A stretch of DNA of 64,000 nucleotides, from positions 1 to 64,000 of the forward strand of contig JAZSCT010000045.1 of the NCBI GenBank assembly GCA_045530725.1, in the 5' to 3' direction. The notes beneath the pieces are model-generated. The model saw only the letters and a list, made by a program, of their open reading frames with translations, was not told the origin of the DNA and searched no databases. How positions within the stretch are numbered: the first letter of the stretch is position 1; the number at the start of each line of letters is the position of its first letter. The DNA comes from SIG435 sp045530725 (GTDB lineage Bacteria > Bacillota > Clostridia > UMGS1810). Made by a program: the position numbers and the translations under genes. Below are positions 34,977 to 44,065 of this stretch, in pieces.

Positions 34977-35561
34977 TTATTTTCTTTCTGTAATGACTTC
35001 ATCAATAAGTCCGTATGCTTTTGCTTCCTCAGCAGTAAGGAAGTTATCTCTTTCTGTATCGTGTTCGATAACTTCAATCGGCTTACCGCATCTTTCACTT
35101 AAGATTCTGTTAAGAGTGCTTTTCATCTTAAGGATTCTGTCAGCGTGGATTTTGATGTCAGTTGCCTGTCCCTGCATTCCGCCAAGTGGCTGATGAATCA
35201 TCACTTCGCTGTTTGGCAGGGCATAGCGCTTACCTTTTGCACCTGCGCAAAGCAAGAATGCACCCATTGATGCAGCCATACCGATACAAATAGTGGACAC
35301 ATCACATTTTATATACTGCATTGTGTCGTATATCGCCATTCCTGCAGTTATTGAGCCGCCCGGACTGTTGATATATAAGTGAATGTCTTTTGTAGGGTCC
35401 TCAGCTTCAAGGAAAAGAAGCTGTGCAACAACAAGACTTGCAGTTACATCATTTACTTCGTCTGAGAGAAATATAATTCTGTCTTTAAGAAGTCTTGAGT
35501 ATATATCGTAAGATCTTTCTCCTCTGCTTGTTTGTTCTACTACCATAGGTACTAGGCTCAT
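34977..35561 (-). CDS. clpP: ATP-dependent Clp protease proteolytic subunit ClpP
   Basis: 194-residue serine protease. The catalytic triad is visible as GMAASMGA (Ser), EVMIHQPLGG (His) and TERDNFL (Asp). MSLVPMVVEQTSRGERSYDIYS is the normal N-terminus, so no propeptide problem. Lies between tig and clpX in the common tig-clpP-clpX order. No CtsR box was found upstream. Confidence 0.96.
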   Translation of the reverse strand: MSLVPMVVEQTSRGERSYDIYSRLLKDRIIFLSDEVNDVTASLVVAQLLFLEAEDPTKDIHLYINSPGGSITAGMAIYDTMQYIKCDVSTICIGMAASMGAFLLCAGAKGKRYALPNSEVMIHQPLGGMQGQATDIKIHADRILKMKSTLNRILSERCGKPIEVIEHDTERDNFLTAEEAKAYGLIDEVITERK

Positions 35562-35604
35562 AGTGTGTTCCTCCTAATCTGTAATTTTATTTATGATATT
35601 GTTA

Positions 35605-36891
35605 TTATTTGATGTTTGCTTTCTTTACAAGTAATTCAATTACTTTCTTAGCCTTGATTTCTGCTTTGAGTGAGTCAAGATCAGCATCTGTAAAGAGGGT
35701 TTTTACTTTGTCAAGTTCCATGTTGTACTGTTCAGCCATCTTTGTCATCTGTTCTTCTACATCTTTTTCTTTTGCTTCGATCTTTTCTTTCTCAGCGATT
35801 GCCTCAAGAACCAATGATGTTTTTACCTGAGTTTCAGCCTGATCCTTGAACTGTTCTTTGAAGGATTCAAGAGTAGAACCTGTCATATTAAGATACTGTT
35901 CGAGGCTTAATCCCTGAGCAGCAAGTCTGTAGTTGAAGTCTCTTGCAATGTTGTCAAGTTGAGTGTTGATCATACATTCAGGAATGTTTACTTTGCAGAG
36001 TTCACAAACCTTTTCTACTACTTTGTCTTCCTGTTCCATTTTTGCTTTTTCATTGTTTGCTTTTGTAAGTTTTGCCTTAACATCTTTTTTGTATTCTTCA
36101 AATGTTTCAAATTCGCTTACATCTTTTGCAAAATCATCATCAAGTTCAGGGAGTTGTTTTTCTTTGATTTCCTTAACGGTAACCTTAAACATAGCATCCT
36201 TGCCTTTAAGATCTTCTGCATGATATTCTTCAGGGAATTTAACATTGATTTCTTTTTCTTTATTAAGTTCACATCCTACCAGCTGATCTTCGAAACCCGG
36301 GATGAATGCGCCTGAGCCGATTTCAAGGTTGTAGTCTTCACCTTTTCCGCCCGGGAATGCAACTCCGTCACAGAATCCTTCGAAGTCGATTACTGTAAGG
36401 TCACCTTTTTTTACTTTTCTGTCTTCTACAGTAATGATTCTTGCGTTCTGTTCCTGTGCTTTTTTGATTTCTGCATTTACATCAGCAGCTGAAGTCTTGT
36501 ATGTAATCTTTTCTACTTCAACGCCTTCATATTCGCCAAGTTCAACTTCAGGTTTAACTGTTACTGTAGCAGTGAAAACGAAGTTTTCTCCGCCACCGAT
36601 TTTTTCGATATCGATTTCAGGTCTGTCAACAGGTTCGATTTTTGTCTTTTCCAATGCTTCTTCATAAGCCTTAGGGCAGATGATATTGATGGCATCTTCA
36701 TAGAATACACCTTCACCATAGTACTGTTCAATAATTTTTCTTGGTGCTTTACCTTTTCTGAAGCCAGGAATGTTAATTTTTTTAGCGGTTTCTTTGTAAG
36801 CCTGGTTTACACCTTCCTGAAATGTTTCGTTATCAACTGTGATAGTGAGTCTGATAACATTTTCTTTCATTTTCTTTTTTGTTACTTTCAT
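35605..36891 (-). CDS. tig: Trigger factor, ribosome-associated chaperone
   Basis: 428 residues. The ribosome-binding block is the Firmicute GFRKGKAPRK, followed by the FKBP-type isomerase domain (KKGDLTVIDFEGFCDGVAFP, PGFEDQLVGCE) and the helical C-terminal domain. It binds nascent chains at the exit tunnel. First gene of the minus-strand group; AAGGA precedes the ATG. Confidence 0.95.
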   Translation of the reverse strand: MKVTKKKMKENVIRLTITVDNETFQEGVNQAYKETAKKINIPGFRKGKAPRKIIEQYYGEGVFYEDAINIICPKAYEEALEKTKIEPVDRPEIDIEKIGGGENFVFTATVTVKPEVELGEYEGVEVEKITYKTSAADVNAEIKKAQEQNARIITVEDRKVKKGDLTVIDFEGFCDGVAFPGGKGEDYNLEIGSGAFIPGFEDQLVGCELNKEKEINVKFPEEYHAEDLKGKDAMFKVTVKEIKEKQLPELDDDFAKDVSEFETFEEYKKDVKAKLTKANNEKAKMEQEDKVVEKVCELCKVNIPECMINTQLDNIARDFNYRLAAQGLSLEQYLNMTGSTLESFKEQFKDQAETQVKTSLVLEAIAEKEKIEAKEKDVEEQMTKMAEQYNMELDKVKTLFTDADLDSLKAEIKAKKVIELLVKKANIK

Positions 36892-36952
36892 TCTTTTCCT
36901 TATCCCTTCTGTATTTATTATCTGATTTTTCAGACATATTTACTGACGATAT

Positions 36953-36958
36953 ATTATA
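36953..36958 (-). promoter_or_regulatory. Extended -10 of the tig-clpP-clpX promoter
   Basis: On the minus strand TTGGTATAAT gives an extended -10 (TG then TATAAT at 36953-36958). No clear -35 is present. A small TCTGA/TCAGA hairpin lies in the leader. Confidence 0.55.
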
Positions 36959-37046
36959 CCAAAAAATATTGGAATATGCTACTGTTTTTTGAAAAAATAT
37001 CAAATTTCTGCAATTTTGACTAAAAATACATAGATTTTATGGCTGT

Positions 37047-37751
37047 TTATGTAAGTTTTTGTGGTGTAAAATGTACATAATCCGCCGAAACCAGTCTGAA
37101 ATCTATTCCGTTTAACTTTCCTTCAAATGCATTTCTGTGTGAATTGGAATGAAGGTGTCCGTAAATACAGGTGGAAACTGAGTACTTTCTGAATAACTCC
37201 ATATAGTCAGAATTGATAGTTTTGTCTTTGGTTACCGGAGGGTAGTGAAGGACAGCAATTATCTTTTCTGGATTGAATCTGATACCTTCTTTCAGAGACA
37301 ATTCCATTCTGCCAATTTCTCTTGAATAAATCTTCTGATCATCGCTTTTAAAATTGTCAACACTTGGATCTATCCAGCCTCGTGTACCGCATATGGCTGT
37401 ATTCTCGACGAATATGGAGGTATTGTGAAGAAATTCAATGGTTTTATAGCCCATCTCTTCTGTAAATCTTTTCAGTTTTGTAAGGCTTTCCCACCAGTAG
37501 TCGTGATTGCCTTTTAGAAGTATCTTTTTCCCGGGAAGAGATTCTATGAAGTCGAAATCAGGCTTTATATCATCGAGATAAGTTCCCCATGATACATCTC
37601 CGCCTATGATCACTGTATCATTGTCAGTTATGGTTTTTTTCCAGTTTTCTTCAGTTCTTTCCATATAGTTTTCCCAACCGTAGCCAAAAATATCCATTGG
37701 TTTATCTACGCCAAATGCAAGATGAAGATCAGAAATGGTATATATACTCAT
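37047..37751 (-). CDS. Calcineurin-like metallophosphoesterase
   Basis: 234 residues. Metal motifs in order: TISDLHLAF (D-x-H), GGDVSWG (GD), LLKGNHDYWW (GNHD), AVLHYPP and YGHLHSN (GHxH). Family of stand-alone bacterial phosphoesterases; substrate unknown. The start at 37751 has AAGGAGGT upstream. Divergent from comEC; the 134-base gap contains the near-palindrome ATTATACtccATATGGTATAAT with a -10 in each direction. Confidence 0.9.
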   Translation of the reverse strand: MSIYTISDLHLAFGVDKPMDIFGYGWENYMERTEENWKKTITDNDTVIIGGDVSWGTYLDDIKPDFDFIESLPGKKILLKGNHDYWWESLTKLKRFTEEMGYKTIEFLHNTSIFVENTAICGTRGWIDPSVDNFKSDDQKIYSREIGRMELSLKEGIRFNPEKIIAVLHYPPVTKDKTINSDYMELFRKYSVSTCIYGHLHSNSHRNAFEGKLNGIDFRLVSADYVHFTPQKLT

Positions 37752-37885
37752 TGTTACCTCCTTTCCGTATTGCAAATATTATACTCCATATGGTATAATT
37801 ATTTTGTAATATTTTGTAAAAAAACTTTCAGAAATATATTACAGTATATAATAAATTCAGGAAATATGCAAGGAGTATAGGGATA

Positions 37886-40189
37886 TTGCGAAAAATATTT
37901 TTTATTTCCCTGACAGGGTATGCCATCGGTATAGTTTTGGCAGATGTATTATATGATATAAGAATAATTATTCCTTTGGCAATACTGTGTGTTGCACTTT
38001 GCGGTGTTGCGCTGTGGAAAAATATTTCATACGGTTGGGTATTTTTCTGCGTTTTTCTTGTTGCGGGAATATTTTACTGCAACCATATCAGTCAGAATCA
38101 CATTGAGAATGTAGAATATATCAACAGATTCAGAAAAAGTGTTGTTCTCTTTGTACGGAATAATCCCTTCAGCAAAGGGGACAGAACCACTTTTAATGCA
38201 GTTGCAATGAAAGACGGCAGAAAAATTGCCACTTTAAGTGTAAGTGTATCAGGTGATGGTCATCAGAATATAAAATACGGTGATATTATTTTTGTAGATG
38301 ATATGCAAGTCACCATACCATATGAAGGATACAATCGTGGAGATATGGACTATGATAAGTATCTTAAGTCACATGGAGTTTCAGGGTTAGTGTATGCTGA
38401 TACTGAAGATGTGTCAATTTTTGGAAATGACGGAAACGAAATAATAAGAGGCATTTATTTTCTGAGTGATTTTACAAAAGATGCCATTATGAGATACATA
38501 CAGGGCGATGAAGGAGGATTTTCTGTCGCGCTTTTGACAGGGGACAAAAATTACATTTCACAAGATACATATCTTGATATCGAAGTATCGGGACTTTCCC
38601 ATGTTGTTGCAGTTTCAGGTATGCATATGAATATATTTATAATGCTTGTTTATGTGCTTTTTTCCAGGAGCAGAAAGAGAAGTTATACAGCAACTTTTGT
38701 AAATATATTGCTTTGTATATTTATGGTTATATTTACGGGAGGATCATATTCGGTCATAAGAGCAGCGATGATGGTTATTCTTGCAAATATCGGATATTTT
38801 TTAGGCAGGGGAACTTACTCGCTTAATTCTGTTATCTGTGTTGGCGGAATAATAATTGTTGTGAATCCCTATGCACTTTTTGATATGTCTTTTATACTCT
38901 CTTTTGCGGCAACGTTATCGATTATACTTTTTGAAGAAAAAACAGAGGATTTCATAGAGAAAAAAGCCTGTATAAAAAATAAATATTTCAAGTCTCTGAT
39001 TTCAGTTACACTAAGTGCCCAGTATCTTGTATTCCCTTGTATTATTGCCATGAAAAATACTGTAAATACGTATTCACTTTTGTCGAATGTGCTTGTTTCG
39101 CCTATTATTCCGTTTTATATGCTTTCGGTCATTTTTCTTGTTGTATTTTCCGGTATAGGTCTAATTGCTGATTTTGTAAAATATATAACTTTTATTATGG
39201 CAAAGTATGTACTTAAAGTATGTGATACGATATCCGTAATGCCTTATTCTGAAATAGTGGTTTCGGATTTTATGTTTTCAGTATTTATTGTGCTTTCTAT
39301 ATTATCGGTTTATTTGTATTATCTGCTAAGGTTAAATAGATTCAAATACAGGGGGATTATCATAAATATATGGACTTTGTCCGTAATAATATTGCTTACT
39401 ATCCCTGTACTATTCCCACTCAACACCTATATTGATTTTATAAATGTAGGTCAAGGGGACAGTACACTTATACGTGACAAAGGGGTTAATATTCTTATTG
39501 ATTCAGGCGGAAGTAAAAGGCTTGATTCTGATTTCGGAAACAGGGTGGTAGGGGCATATCTTAAGAGAAAAGGTGTGAAGAGGATTGACTATGCTTTTAT
39601 AACACACTATGATACTGATCATTGTCAGGGGATGATTTCTCTTCTTGATTATTTCGATATTGAAAGAATTATCGGTCCACCACCTTCCGGGAAAGAGGAT
39701 GCAATTCTTCATAATGCAATTATCACAAAGGCGAGGGAAAAAGGCACAGAAATCATATATACAAAGTATGGGGATAAATATGTGATAAGAGAGGGAAGCA
39801 TACTGATGATTGTTGCACCCGAAAAGTATTCAGGTGATAATTCAAATGCTGACTCTCTTATGATTATGTATGACTGCGATGGGGTAAAAACTCTTTTTGC
39901 AGGCGATAATTCCAATGAAGAAAATGTAAAAAGATATGATGCAGATGCTGATATACTTAAGGTAGGTCATCATGGTGCGGTTGATTCAAATTCAAAGGAA
40001 TTCATACGGAGAGTAAGTCCTGTTATTTCTGTGATAAGTGTAGGAGAGAACAATATCTATTCTCATCCGCACAGTGAGGTTTTGAAGATACTTTACAAAA
40101 GCGGAAGTATCGTTATGAGGACAGATTATGATGGTGCAGTATCGGTGCGGATAAAAAACGGAAAGATAAAAGTAAAAACTTCAGGATAA
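37886..40189 (+). CDS. comEC: ComEC/Rec2 DNA-uptake channel protein
   Basis: 767 residues. N-terminal membrane helices and an OB-like domain (DUF4131), then the Competence membrane domain (VAVSGMHMNIFIMLVYVLF, DMSFILSFAATLSIILF), then a metallo-beta-lactamase-like domain (FINVGQGDSTLI, FITHYDTDHCQGM, VGHHGA). It forms the transmembrane DNA channel for transformation; no other com genes are in the window, and ComEC is widely retained in Clostridia with no proven competence. TTG start after AAGGAG at 10 bases. Confidence 0.93.
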   Translation: MRKIFFISLTGYAIGIVLADVLYDIRIIIPLAILCVALCGVALWKNISYGWVFFCVFLVAGIFYCNHISQNHIENVEYINRFRKSVVLFVRNNPFSKGDRTTFNAVAMKDGRKIATLSVSVSGDGHQNIKYGDIIFVDDMQVTIPYEGYNRGDMDYDKYLKSHGVSGLVYADTEDVSIFGNDGNEIIRGIYFLSDFTKDAIMRYIQGDEGGFSVALLTGDKNYISQDTYLDIEVSGLSHVVAVSGMHMNIFIMLVYVLFSRSRKRSYTATFVNILLCIFMVIFTGGSYSVIRAAMMVILANIGYFLGRGTYSLNSVICVGGIIIVVNPYALFDMSFILSFAATLSIILFEEKTEDFIEKKACIKNKYFKSLISVTLSAQYLVFPCIIAMKNTVNTYSLLSNVLVSPIIPFYMLSVIFLVVFSGIGLIADFVKYITFIMAKYVLKVCDTISVMPYSEIVVSDFMFSVFIVLSILSVYLYYLLRLNRFKYRGIIINIWTLSVIILLTIPVLFPLNTYIDFINVGQGDSTLIRDKGVNILIDSGGSKRLDSDFGNRVVGAYLKRKGVKRIDYAFITHYDTDHCQGMISLLDYFDIERIIGPPPSGKEDAILHNAIITKAREKGTEIIYTKYGDKYVIREGSILMIVAPEKYSGDNSNADSLMIMYDCDGVKTLFAGDNSNEENVKRYDADADILKVGHHGAVDSNSKEFIRRVSPVISVISVGENNIYSHPHSEVLKILYKSGSIVMRTDYDGAVSVRIKNGKIKVKTSG

Positions 40190-40261
40190 ACATTTGACAA
40201 AAATAAATATGTTAAGTAAAATATATATTGGTTTCAGAAATTTATGAGGGGAGTGAATGAT

Positions 40262-41260
40262 ATGGACAGAGTAAAAGAAGATATAAGATCAGGCAAGTTC
40301 AGAAGGTTATATTTCTTCTGTGGAGAAGAAGAATACCTTAATGATTATTACAGCGAAGAAATTGTAAAGGCGCTTGTGCCTGATGGTATGAAAATATTTA
40401 ACTATCTTTCATTCACGATAGACTTTGATGTGAATGCTTTTGAGAATTTCCTTAGTTCTCCACCTGTTATGAATCCTTCAAAAGTTGTCTATATCAAGGA
40501 TTGCGCCTTGTGTTCAAAATCCACAAAAGAGGATATAAAAGACAGGATAAAAGATATCATATCAGATCTTCCATCATACGTTACTGTTATAATAAACGAG
40601 GCAAATCCCACAAAAACAATGAGTATATATAAGACATCTTCAAAGGTGGGAGTCGTAGTTGAAAATAAGTTTCAGAAGACCAATGTGCTTCAAAGTTGGG
40701 TTGTACGTTCTTTTGAAAAAGACGGATACAAAATATCATCAGATGATGCTCTCTATCTTGTGGAAAATGGGGATAACGGAATGTACTTTCTCAAAAATGA
40801 GATAGACAAACTCAAAGCCTACAAAGACAAAGAAAAGATAATTACGAAAGATGATGTGGAAAAATCTATTGTCAAGAGTATAGAAGGCAAAGTCTTTGAT
40901 ATGCTGGATTGTATGTTTAATTCCCATATGAATGCTACATTCAGACATCTTACAGATCTTAAAACGCTGAAAGAACCTGTCAAAAGGATACTTGCTATTA
41001 TTATGACGGAGTTTACTAAAATAAAAAAAGTGAAACTTCTTGATGGCAAATTGTCAAGACAGGATCTTGCAAAGGCTGTTTCGGTAAATCCCTATTTTCT
41101 TGACAAACTGATAAAACGTGCAAAATCTTTTTCTTTTGACTATATCAATCAGATGATTATTGAATGTCAGAAAACAGATTTTGATATTATTTCAGGTAAT
41201 AAAGAACAATGGCAGGCTCTGGAAGATCTTATTATTAAATCACACAATCTTAAACAATGA
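40262..41260 (+). CDS. holA: DNA polymerase III subunit delta
   Basis: 332 residues. RLYFFCGEEEYLNDYYSEEI at the N-terminus, AAA+-like domain without a functional Walker A, and a helical C-terminal collar domain. Delta opens the beta clamp in the clamp loader. ATG 40262 follows GGGGAG at 8 bases; the ATG at 40244 is upstream of this site. It follows comEC, a usual Firmicute order. Confidence 0.9.
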   Translation: MDRVKEDIRSGKFRRLYFFCGEEEYLNDYYSEEIVKALVPDGMKIFNYLSFTIDFDVNAFENFLSSPPVMNPSKVVYIKDCALCSKSTKEDIKDRIKDIISDLPSYVTVIINEANPTKTMSIYKTSSKVGVVVENKFQKTNVLQSWVVRSFEKDGYKISSDDALYLVENGDNGMYFLKNEIDKLKAYKDKEKIITKDDVEKSIVKSIEGKVFDMLDCMFNSHMNATFRHLTDLKTLKEPVKRILAIIMTEFTKIKKVKLLDGKLSRQDLAKAVSVNPYFLDKLIKRAKSFSFDYINQMIIECQKTDFDIISGNKEQWQALEDLIIKSHNLKQ

Positions 41261-41288
41261 ATATAATACACCAAGAGAGGTGTTTCAG

Positions 41289-41438
41289 ATGTTTGGTTGT
41301 CTAAGATACAAAGTTATCTTGTATGTGGTAAGTTCATTTCTTCTGGGGATTATACTCACATCTGTCATGCCGGCTTTTTTGATAGCAATACTGGCACTTA
41401 TCGCAGTTGGTGTCATCGTTTGCTTGCTCTGTAAATAA
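41289..41438 (+). CDS. Small two-helix membrane protein (49 aa)
   Basis: MFGCLRYKVILYVVSSFLLG begins the protein; two hydrophobic helices (about 8-24 and 29-47) are separated by MP. AGAGAGGTG precedes the ATG. It lies between holA and spoVM, 28 bases and 21 bases away, and probably shares their transcript. Function unknown; a sporulation role is possible from context. Confidence 0.65.
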   Translation: MFGCLRYKVILYVVSSFLLGIILTSVMPAFLIAILALIAVGVIVCLLCK

Positions 41439-41459
41439 AGGGTATAAGGAGTTGGAATA

Positions 41460-41528
41460 ATGAAGATTGTTGTTGTAAAAGCCTCGAAATTCTGGGGGAA
41501 GATTTTGAAAAGTGTTTTCAGAATCTGA
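41460..41528 (+). CDS. spoVM: Stage V sporulation protein M (22-residue SpoVM)
   Basis: The product begins MKIVVVKASKFWGKILKSVF. It aligns with Bacillus SpoVM (MKFYTIKLPKFLGGIVRAML): MK start, KxxKFxGxIxxx pattern and amphipathic helix. SpoVM recognises the curved forespore membrane and anchors the SpoIVA coat base. AAGGAG (41446-41451) lies 8 bases before the ATG, an ideal site, and a terminator follows 7 bases after the stop. The convergent neighbour rpmB repeats the spoVM-rpmB neighbourhood of bacilli. The C-terminus is four residues shorter than in B. subtilis. Confidence 0.82.
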   Translation: MKIVVVKASKFWGKILKSVFRI

Positions 41529-41535
41529 AGTTTAT

Positions 41536-41570
41536 ATACTCCGTAATCCGATGGATTACGGAGTATTTTT
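41536..41570 (+). terminator. Intrinsic terminator after spoVM
   Basis: ATACTCCGTAATCC (41536-41549) pairs perfectly with 41553-41566 around GAT, followed by five T. Confidence 0.92.
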
Positions 41571-41613
41571 GTATAACGAAAACCACGCGACTATCGCGTG
41601 GTTTTCGTTATAC
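41571..41613. repeat. Perfect 20-bp inverted repeat between two terminators
   Basis: GTATAACGAAAACCACGCGA (41571-41590) and its exact complement (41594-41613) are separated by three bases. It lacks a T tract on either side. It stands between the spoVM terminator and the rpmB terminator, giving three hairpins in a row. It may block read-through between convergent genes or be a small palindromic repeat. Confidence 0.85.
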
Positions 41614-41616
41614 AAT

Positions 41617-41652
41617 AAATAAAGGAACCGTGAATTCACAGTTCCTTTATTT
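41617..41652 (-). terminator. Terminator after rpmB
   Basis: AAATAAAGGAAC (41617-41628) pairs with GTTCCTTTATTT (41641-41652); GTGAATTCAC extends the stem after a mismatch. It lies just beyond the rpmB stop on the minus strand. Confidence 0.8.
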
Positions 41653-41677
41653 TAAAGAAAATTATAAACGGATTAGA

Positions 41678-41866
41678 TTAGATAGCACGAACTACCTTAT
41701 TTGAACGAAGACAACGTGAGCAAACCTTAACCTTCTTTGGTGTGCCGTCCACAATTGCTCTTACGGTTCTGATGTTTGCCTTCCACGCTCTGTTTGATCT
41801 GATGTGTGAATGAGAAACTTTGATACCGAAAGTAGTACCCTTTCCGCAGATTTCGCATTTTGCCAT
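41678..41866 (-). CDS. rpmB: 50S ribosomal protein L28
   Basis: 62 residues. MAKCEICGKGTTFGIKVSHS and VKVCSRCLRSNKVVR show the zinc-binding CxxC pairs of the C+ form of L28. Surface protein of the large ribosomal subunit. A GGAGGT site precedes the ATG. The minus-strand gene converges with spoVM. Confidence 0.96.
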   Translation of the reverse strand: MAKCEICGKGTTFGIKVSHSHIRSNRAWKANIRTVRAIVDGTPKKVKVCSRCLRSNKVVRAI

Positions 41867-41912
41867 ATATATACACCTCCTAAAAATTATCGCTTTTCAT
41901 AAACAATTATAT

Positions 41913-41941
41913 ATTCTAACAGAAGTTTTTGCATTTTGCAA
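41913..41941 (-). promoter_or_regulatory. Promoter of rpmB
   Basis: On the minus strand TTGCAA (41936-41941) and TAGAAT (41913-41918) are spaced by 17 bases. Confidence 0.65.
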
Positions 41942-42051
41942 GTGTTTTTTCAAAAAAACTGAATTATTTTGAAAAAAATTTATGAAATAAGGTGTATTAC
42001 GCTAAAAAATAGAAGTTTTTAACAAACTTTCAAAAAAATATTAAAAAACAC

Positions 42052-42080
42052 TTTAAATATTTATAAATTTATTATATAAT
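42052..42080 (+). promoter_or_regulatory. Possible promoter of the hprK operon
   Basis: TATAAT at 42075-42080 with TTTAAA 17 bases upstream (42052-42057) in a very AT-rich leader. The -35 is weak. The rest of the 41867-42135 gap holds only the rpmB promoter. Confidence 0.45.
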
Positions 42081-42135
42081 ATATGATGTATTGGTGTGCT
42101 AACTAAATTTAGATTTATTTTAAGGAGGGGATTTT

Positions 42136-43074
42136 ATGCCTCTGTCAGAGTTTAAAGTTTCTTTGTTAAAGATAATAAAAGAGTTCAACCTTATTCAACT
42201 CAATGAAACAAAAGATGTTGATAAAGTAATGGTGTCAAGTAATGAAGTAAACCGTACTGGACTTCCATTGACAGGCTTTTTTGATTATTTTGACAATCAC
42301 AGAATACAGATAATCGGAAATGTAGAGACAGCATATCTTTCCACCATGTCGGAAGATCAGATCAGGAATGCAATGGAGTTGCTTTTTAAGAATGATATTC
42401 CTGCTATGATCATTTCAAGAGATATTGAGCCTGATCCGATTATACTGGAAATTGCAAATAAGTATAATACACCGGTGCTTAGAACAAATCTTTCCACTTC
42501 CAGATTTGTCAGTTCACTTATTGCATTTCTTAATGTGCAATTAGCCCCCAGGGAGACAAGACACGGTGTTCTGGTTGAGGTTTACGGTGAAGGAATTCTT
42601 CTTCTTGCGGATAGCGGTGTGGGTAAAAGTGAAGCCGCCGTAGAACTTGTAAAAAGAGGACACAGACTTATTGCAGATGATGCAGTTGAGATAAGGAAAG
42701 TTTCTGATATTACTCTTGTTGGAACAGCTCCTGAGATTATCAAGCATTTTATCGAAATAAGGGGTATTGGTATTGTTGATGTTAAAAACATCTTCGGTGT
42801 TGGTGCAGTCAAGGATTCAGAAAAGATTGACCTTGTAATCAATCTTGAGAACTGGCAACCGAAGAAACAGTACGACAGACTGGGGCTCAAAACAGAGTAC
42901 ACAGAAATTCTAGGTCTCAAAGTTCCGTCACTTACAGTTCCTGTTAAACCAGGGCGAAATCTTGCGGTGATTATAGAAGTTGCTGCTATGAACAACCGTC
43001 AGAAGAGAATGGGCTATAACGCCGCTCAGGCTCTTAATGACAGGTTGATGAACATCGCGGAAACAGAAGAATAA
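42136..43074 (+). CDS. hprK: HPr kinase/phosphorylase
   Basis: 312 residues. N-terminal domain, then Walker A ADSGVGKSE (about 156-164; usually GDSG), ADDAVEIR, and the family signature EIRGIGIVDVKNIFGVGAV. It phosphorylates Ser46 of HPr to drive carbon catabolite repression. AAGGAGGGG lies upstream. First gene of a long unit with glcK, murB, rapZ, yvcK, whiA and dnaE. Confidence 0.95.
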   Translation: MPLSEFKVSLLKIIKEFNLIQLNETKDVDKVMVSSNEVNRTGLPLTGFFDYFDNHRIQIIGNVETAYLSTMSEDQIRNAMELLFKNDIPAMIISRDIEPDPIILEIANKYNTPVLRTNLSTSRFVSSLIAFLNVQLAPRETRHGVLVEVYGEGILLLADSGVGKSEAAVELVKRGHRLIADDAVEIRKVSDITLVGTAPEIIKHFIEIRGIGIVDVKNIFGVGAVKDSEKIDLVINLENWQPKKQYDRLGLKTEYTEILGLKVPSLTVPVKPGRNLAVIIEVAAMNNRQKRMGYNAAQALNDRLMNIAETEE

Positions 43075-43097
43075 AATAAATTACGGAGGACAGAATT

Positions 43098-44045
43098 ATG
43101 TATTATATTGGTGTTGATTTGGGCGGAACAGGTATTAAAATCGGTATTGTTGACGAAAAGGGAACAATTCTCGAAAAAGAAAGTTGCCCTACAAGAGTAA
43201 AAGATGGATACAAAGAAATTGTAAAAGATATGAGTGATCTTATTAATTCATTGAAGAAGAAACTCAATATATCAGATGATGAAATTCATTCTATCGGTAT
43301 TGGAAGCCCTGGTGCTATCGATGACAAAAAAGGTGTTGTAATTTTTTCAGGTAATCTTGAGTTTGACTATGTACCGCTTGCTGATGAAATGAAGAAGTAT
43401 TTTGATAAGCCTGTATATGTGGGCAATGACGCAAACTGTGCCGCACTTGGTGAATATTTTGCCCTGAATGATAATTCTATAGAAGATTTTGTTGCTGTTA
43501 CACTGGGTACAGGTGTAGGCGGCGGAATTATAATGAACAAAAAGATTTTTACAGGATTTAACGGTATGGCAGGAGAAATAGGTCATATGGGTCTTGTTAT
43601 GAATGGTGAGCCTTGTACTTGTGGCAAGAGAGGATGCTGGGAAGCATATGCATCTGCAACTGCCATAATCAGAGAGACAGAAAAGGCAGCAAAAGAGTAT
43701 CCTGATTCTTATGTTGCAAAACTCGTTGCCGAAAACGGCGGCAAAGGAAGCGGAAAGACTGCATTCATTGCTCAGAGAGCGGGAGACGAAATCGGCGATA
43801 TGATAGTGAAAAACTACGTTCAGGCAGTTGGTGAAGGTATAATCAATATCGTAAACACAATCCAGCCTCAGGTAGTGGTTATCGGCGGCGGTGTAAGCAA
43901 AGAAGGGGACGGACTTATCAATCCTGTAAGAGAATATGTAGAAGAGTATTCTTTTGGACCTTCAACTGTGAAAAAGGCAGAATTAAGACTTGCAACTCTT
44001 GGAAATGATGCTGGTATCATTGGTGCTGCATTTCTTGGTAAATAA
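43098..44045 (+). CDS. glcK: ROK-family glucokinase
   Basis: 315 residues. ATP-binding DLGGTGIKIGIV (6-17), GSPGAID, catalytic VGNDANCAALGE, VTLGTGVGGGI and the ROK zinc motif CTCGKRGCWEAYAS. It phosphorylates glucose in the cytoplasm. Insertion right after hprK ties glucose use to carbon control. Confidence 0.92.
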   Translation: MYYIGVDLGGTGIKIGIVDEKGTILEKESCPTRVKDGYKEIVKDMSDLINSLKKKLNISDDEIHSIGIGSPGAIDDKKGVVIFSGNLEFDYVPLADEMKKYFDKPVYVGNDANCAALGEYFALNDNSIEDFVAVTLGTGVGGGIIMNKKIFTGFNGMAGEIGHMGLVMNGEPCTCGKRGCWEAYASATAIIRETEKAAKEYPDSYVAKLVAENGGKGSGKTAFIAQRAGDEIGDMIVKNYVQAVGEGIINIVNTIQPQVVVIGGGVSKEGDGLINPVREYVEEYSFGPSTVKKAELRLATLGNDAGIIGAAFLGK

Positions 44046-44065
44046 TTTTTATGAGGTGAATTTTT

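Noticed and set aside
36892..36960. CtsR or CIRCE operators before tig-clpP-clpX
   Set aside because: No GGTCAAA tandem heptamers and no TTAGCACTC inverted repeat are present.
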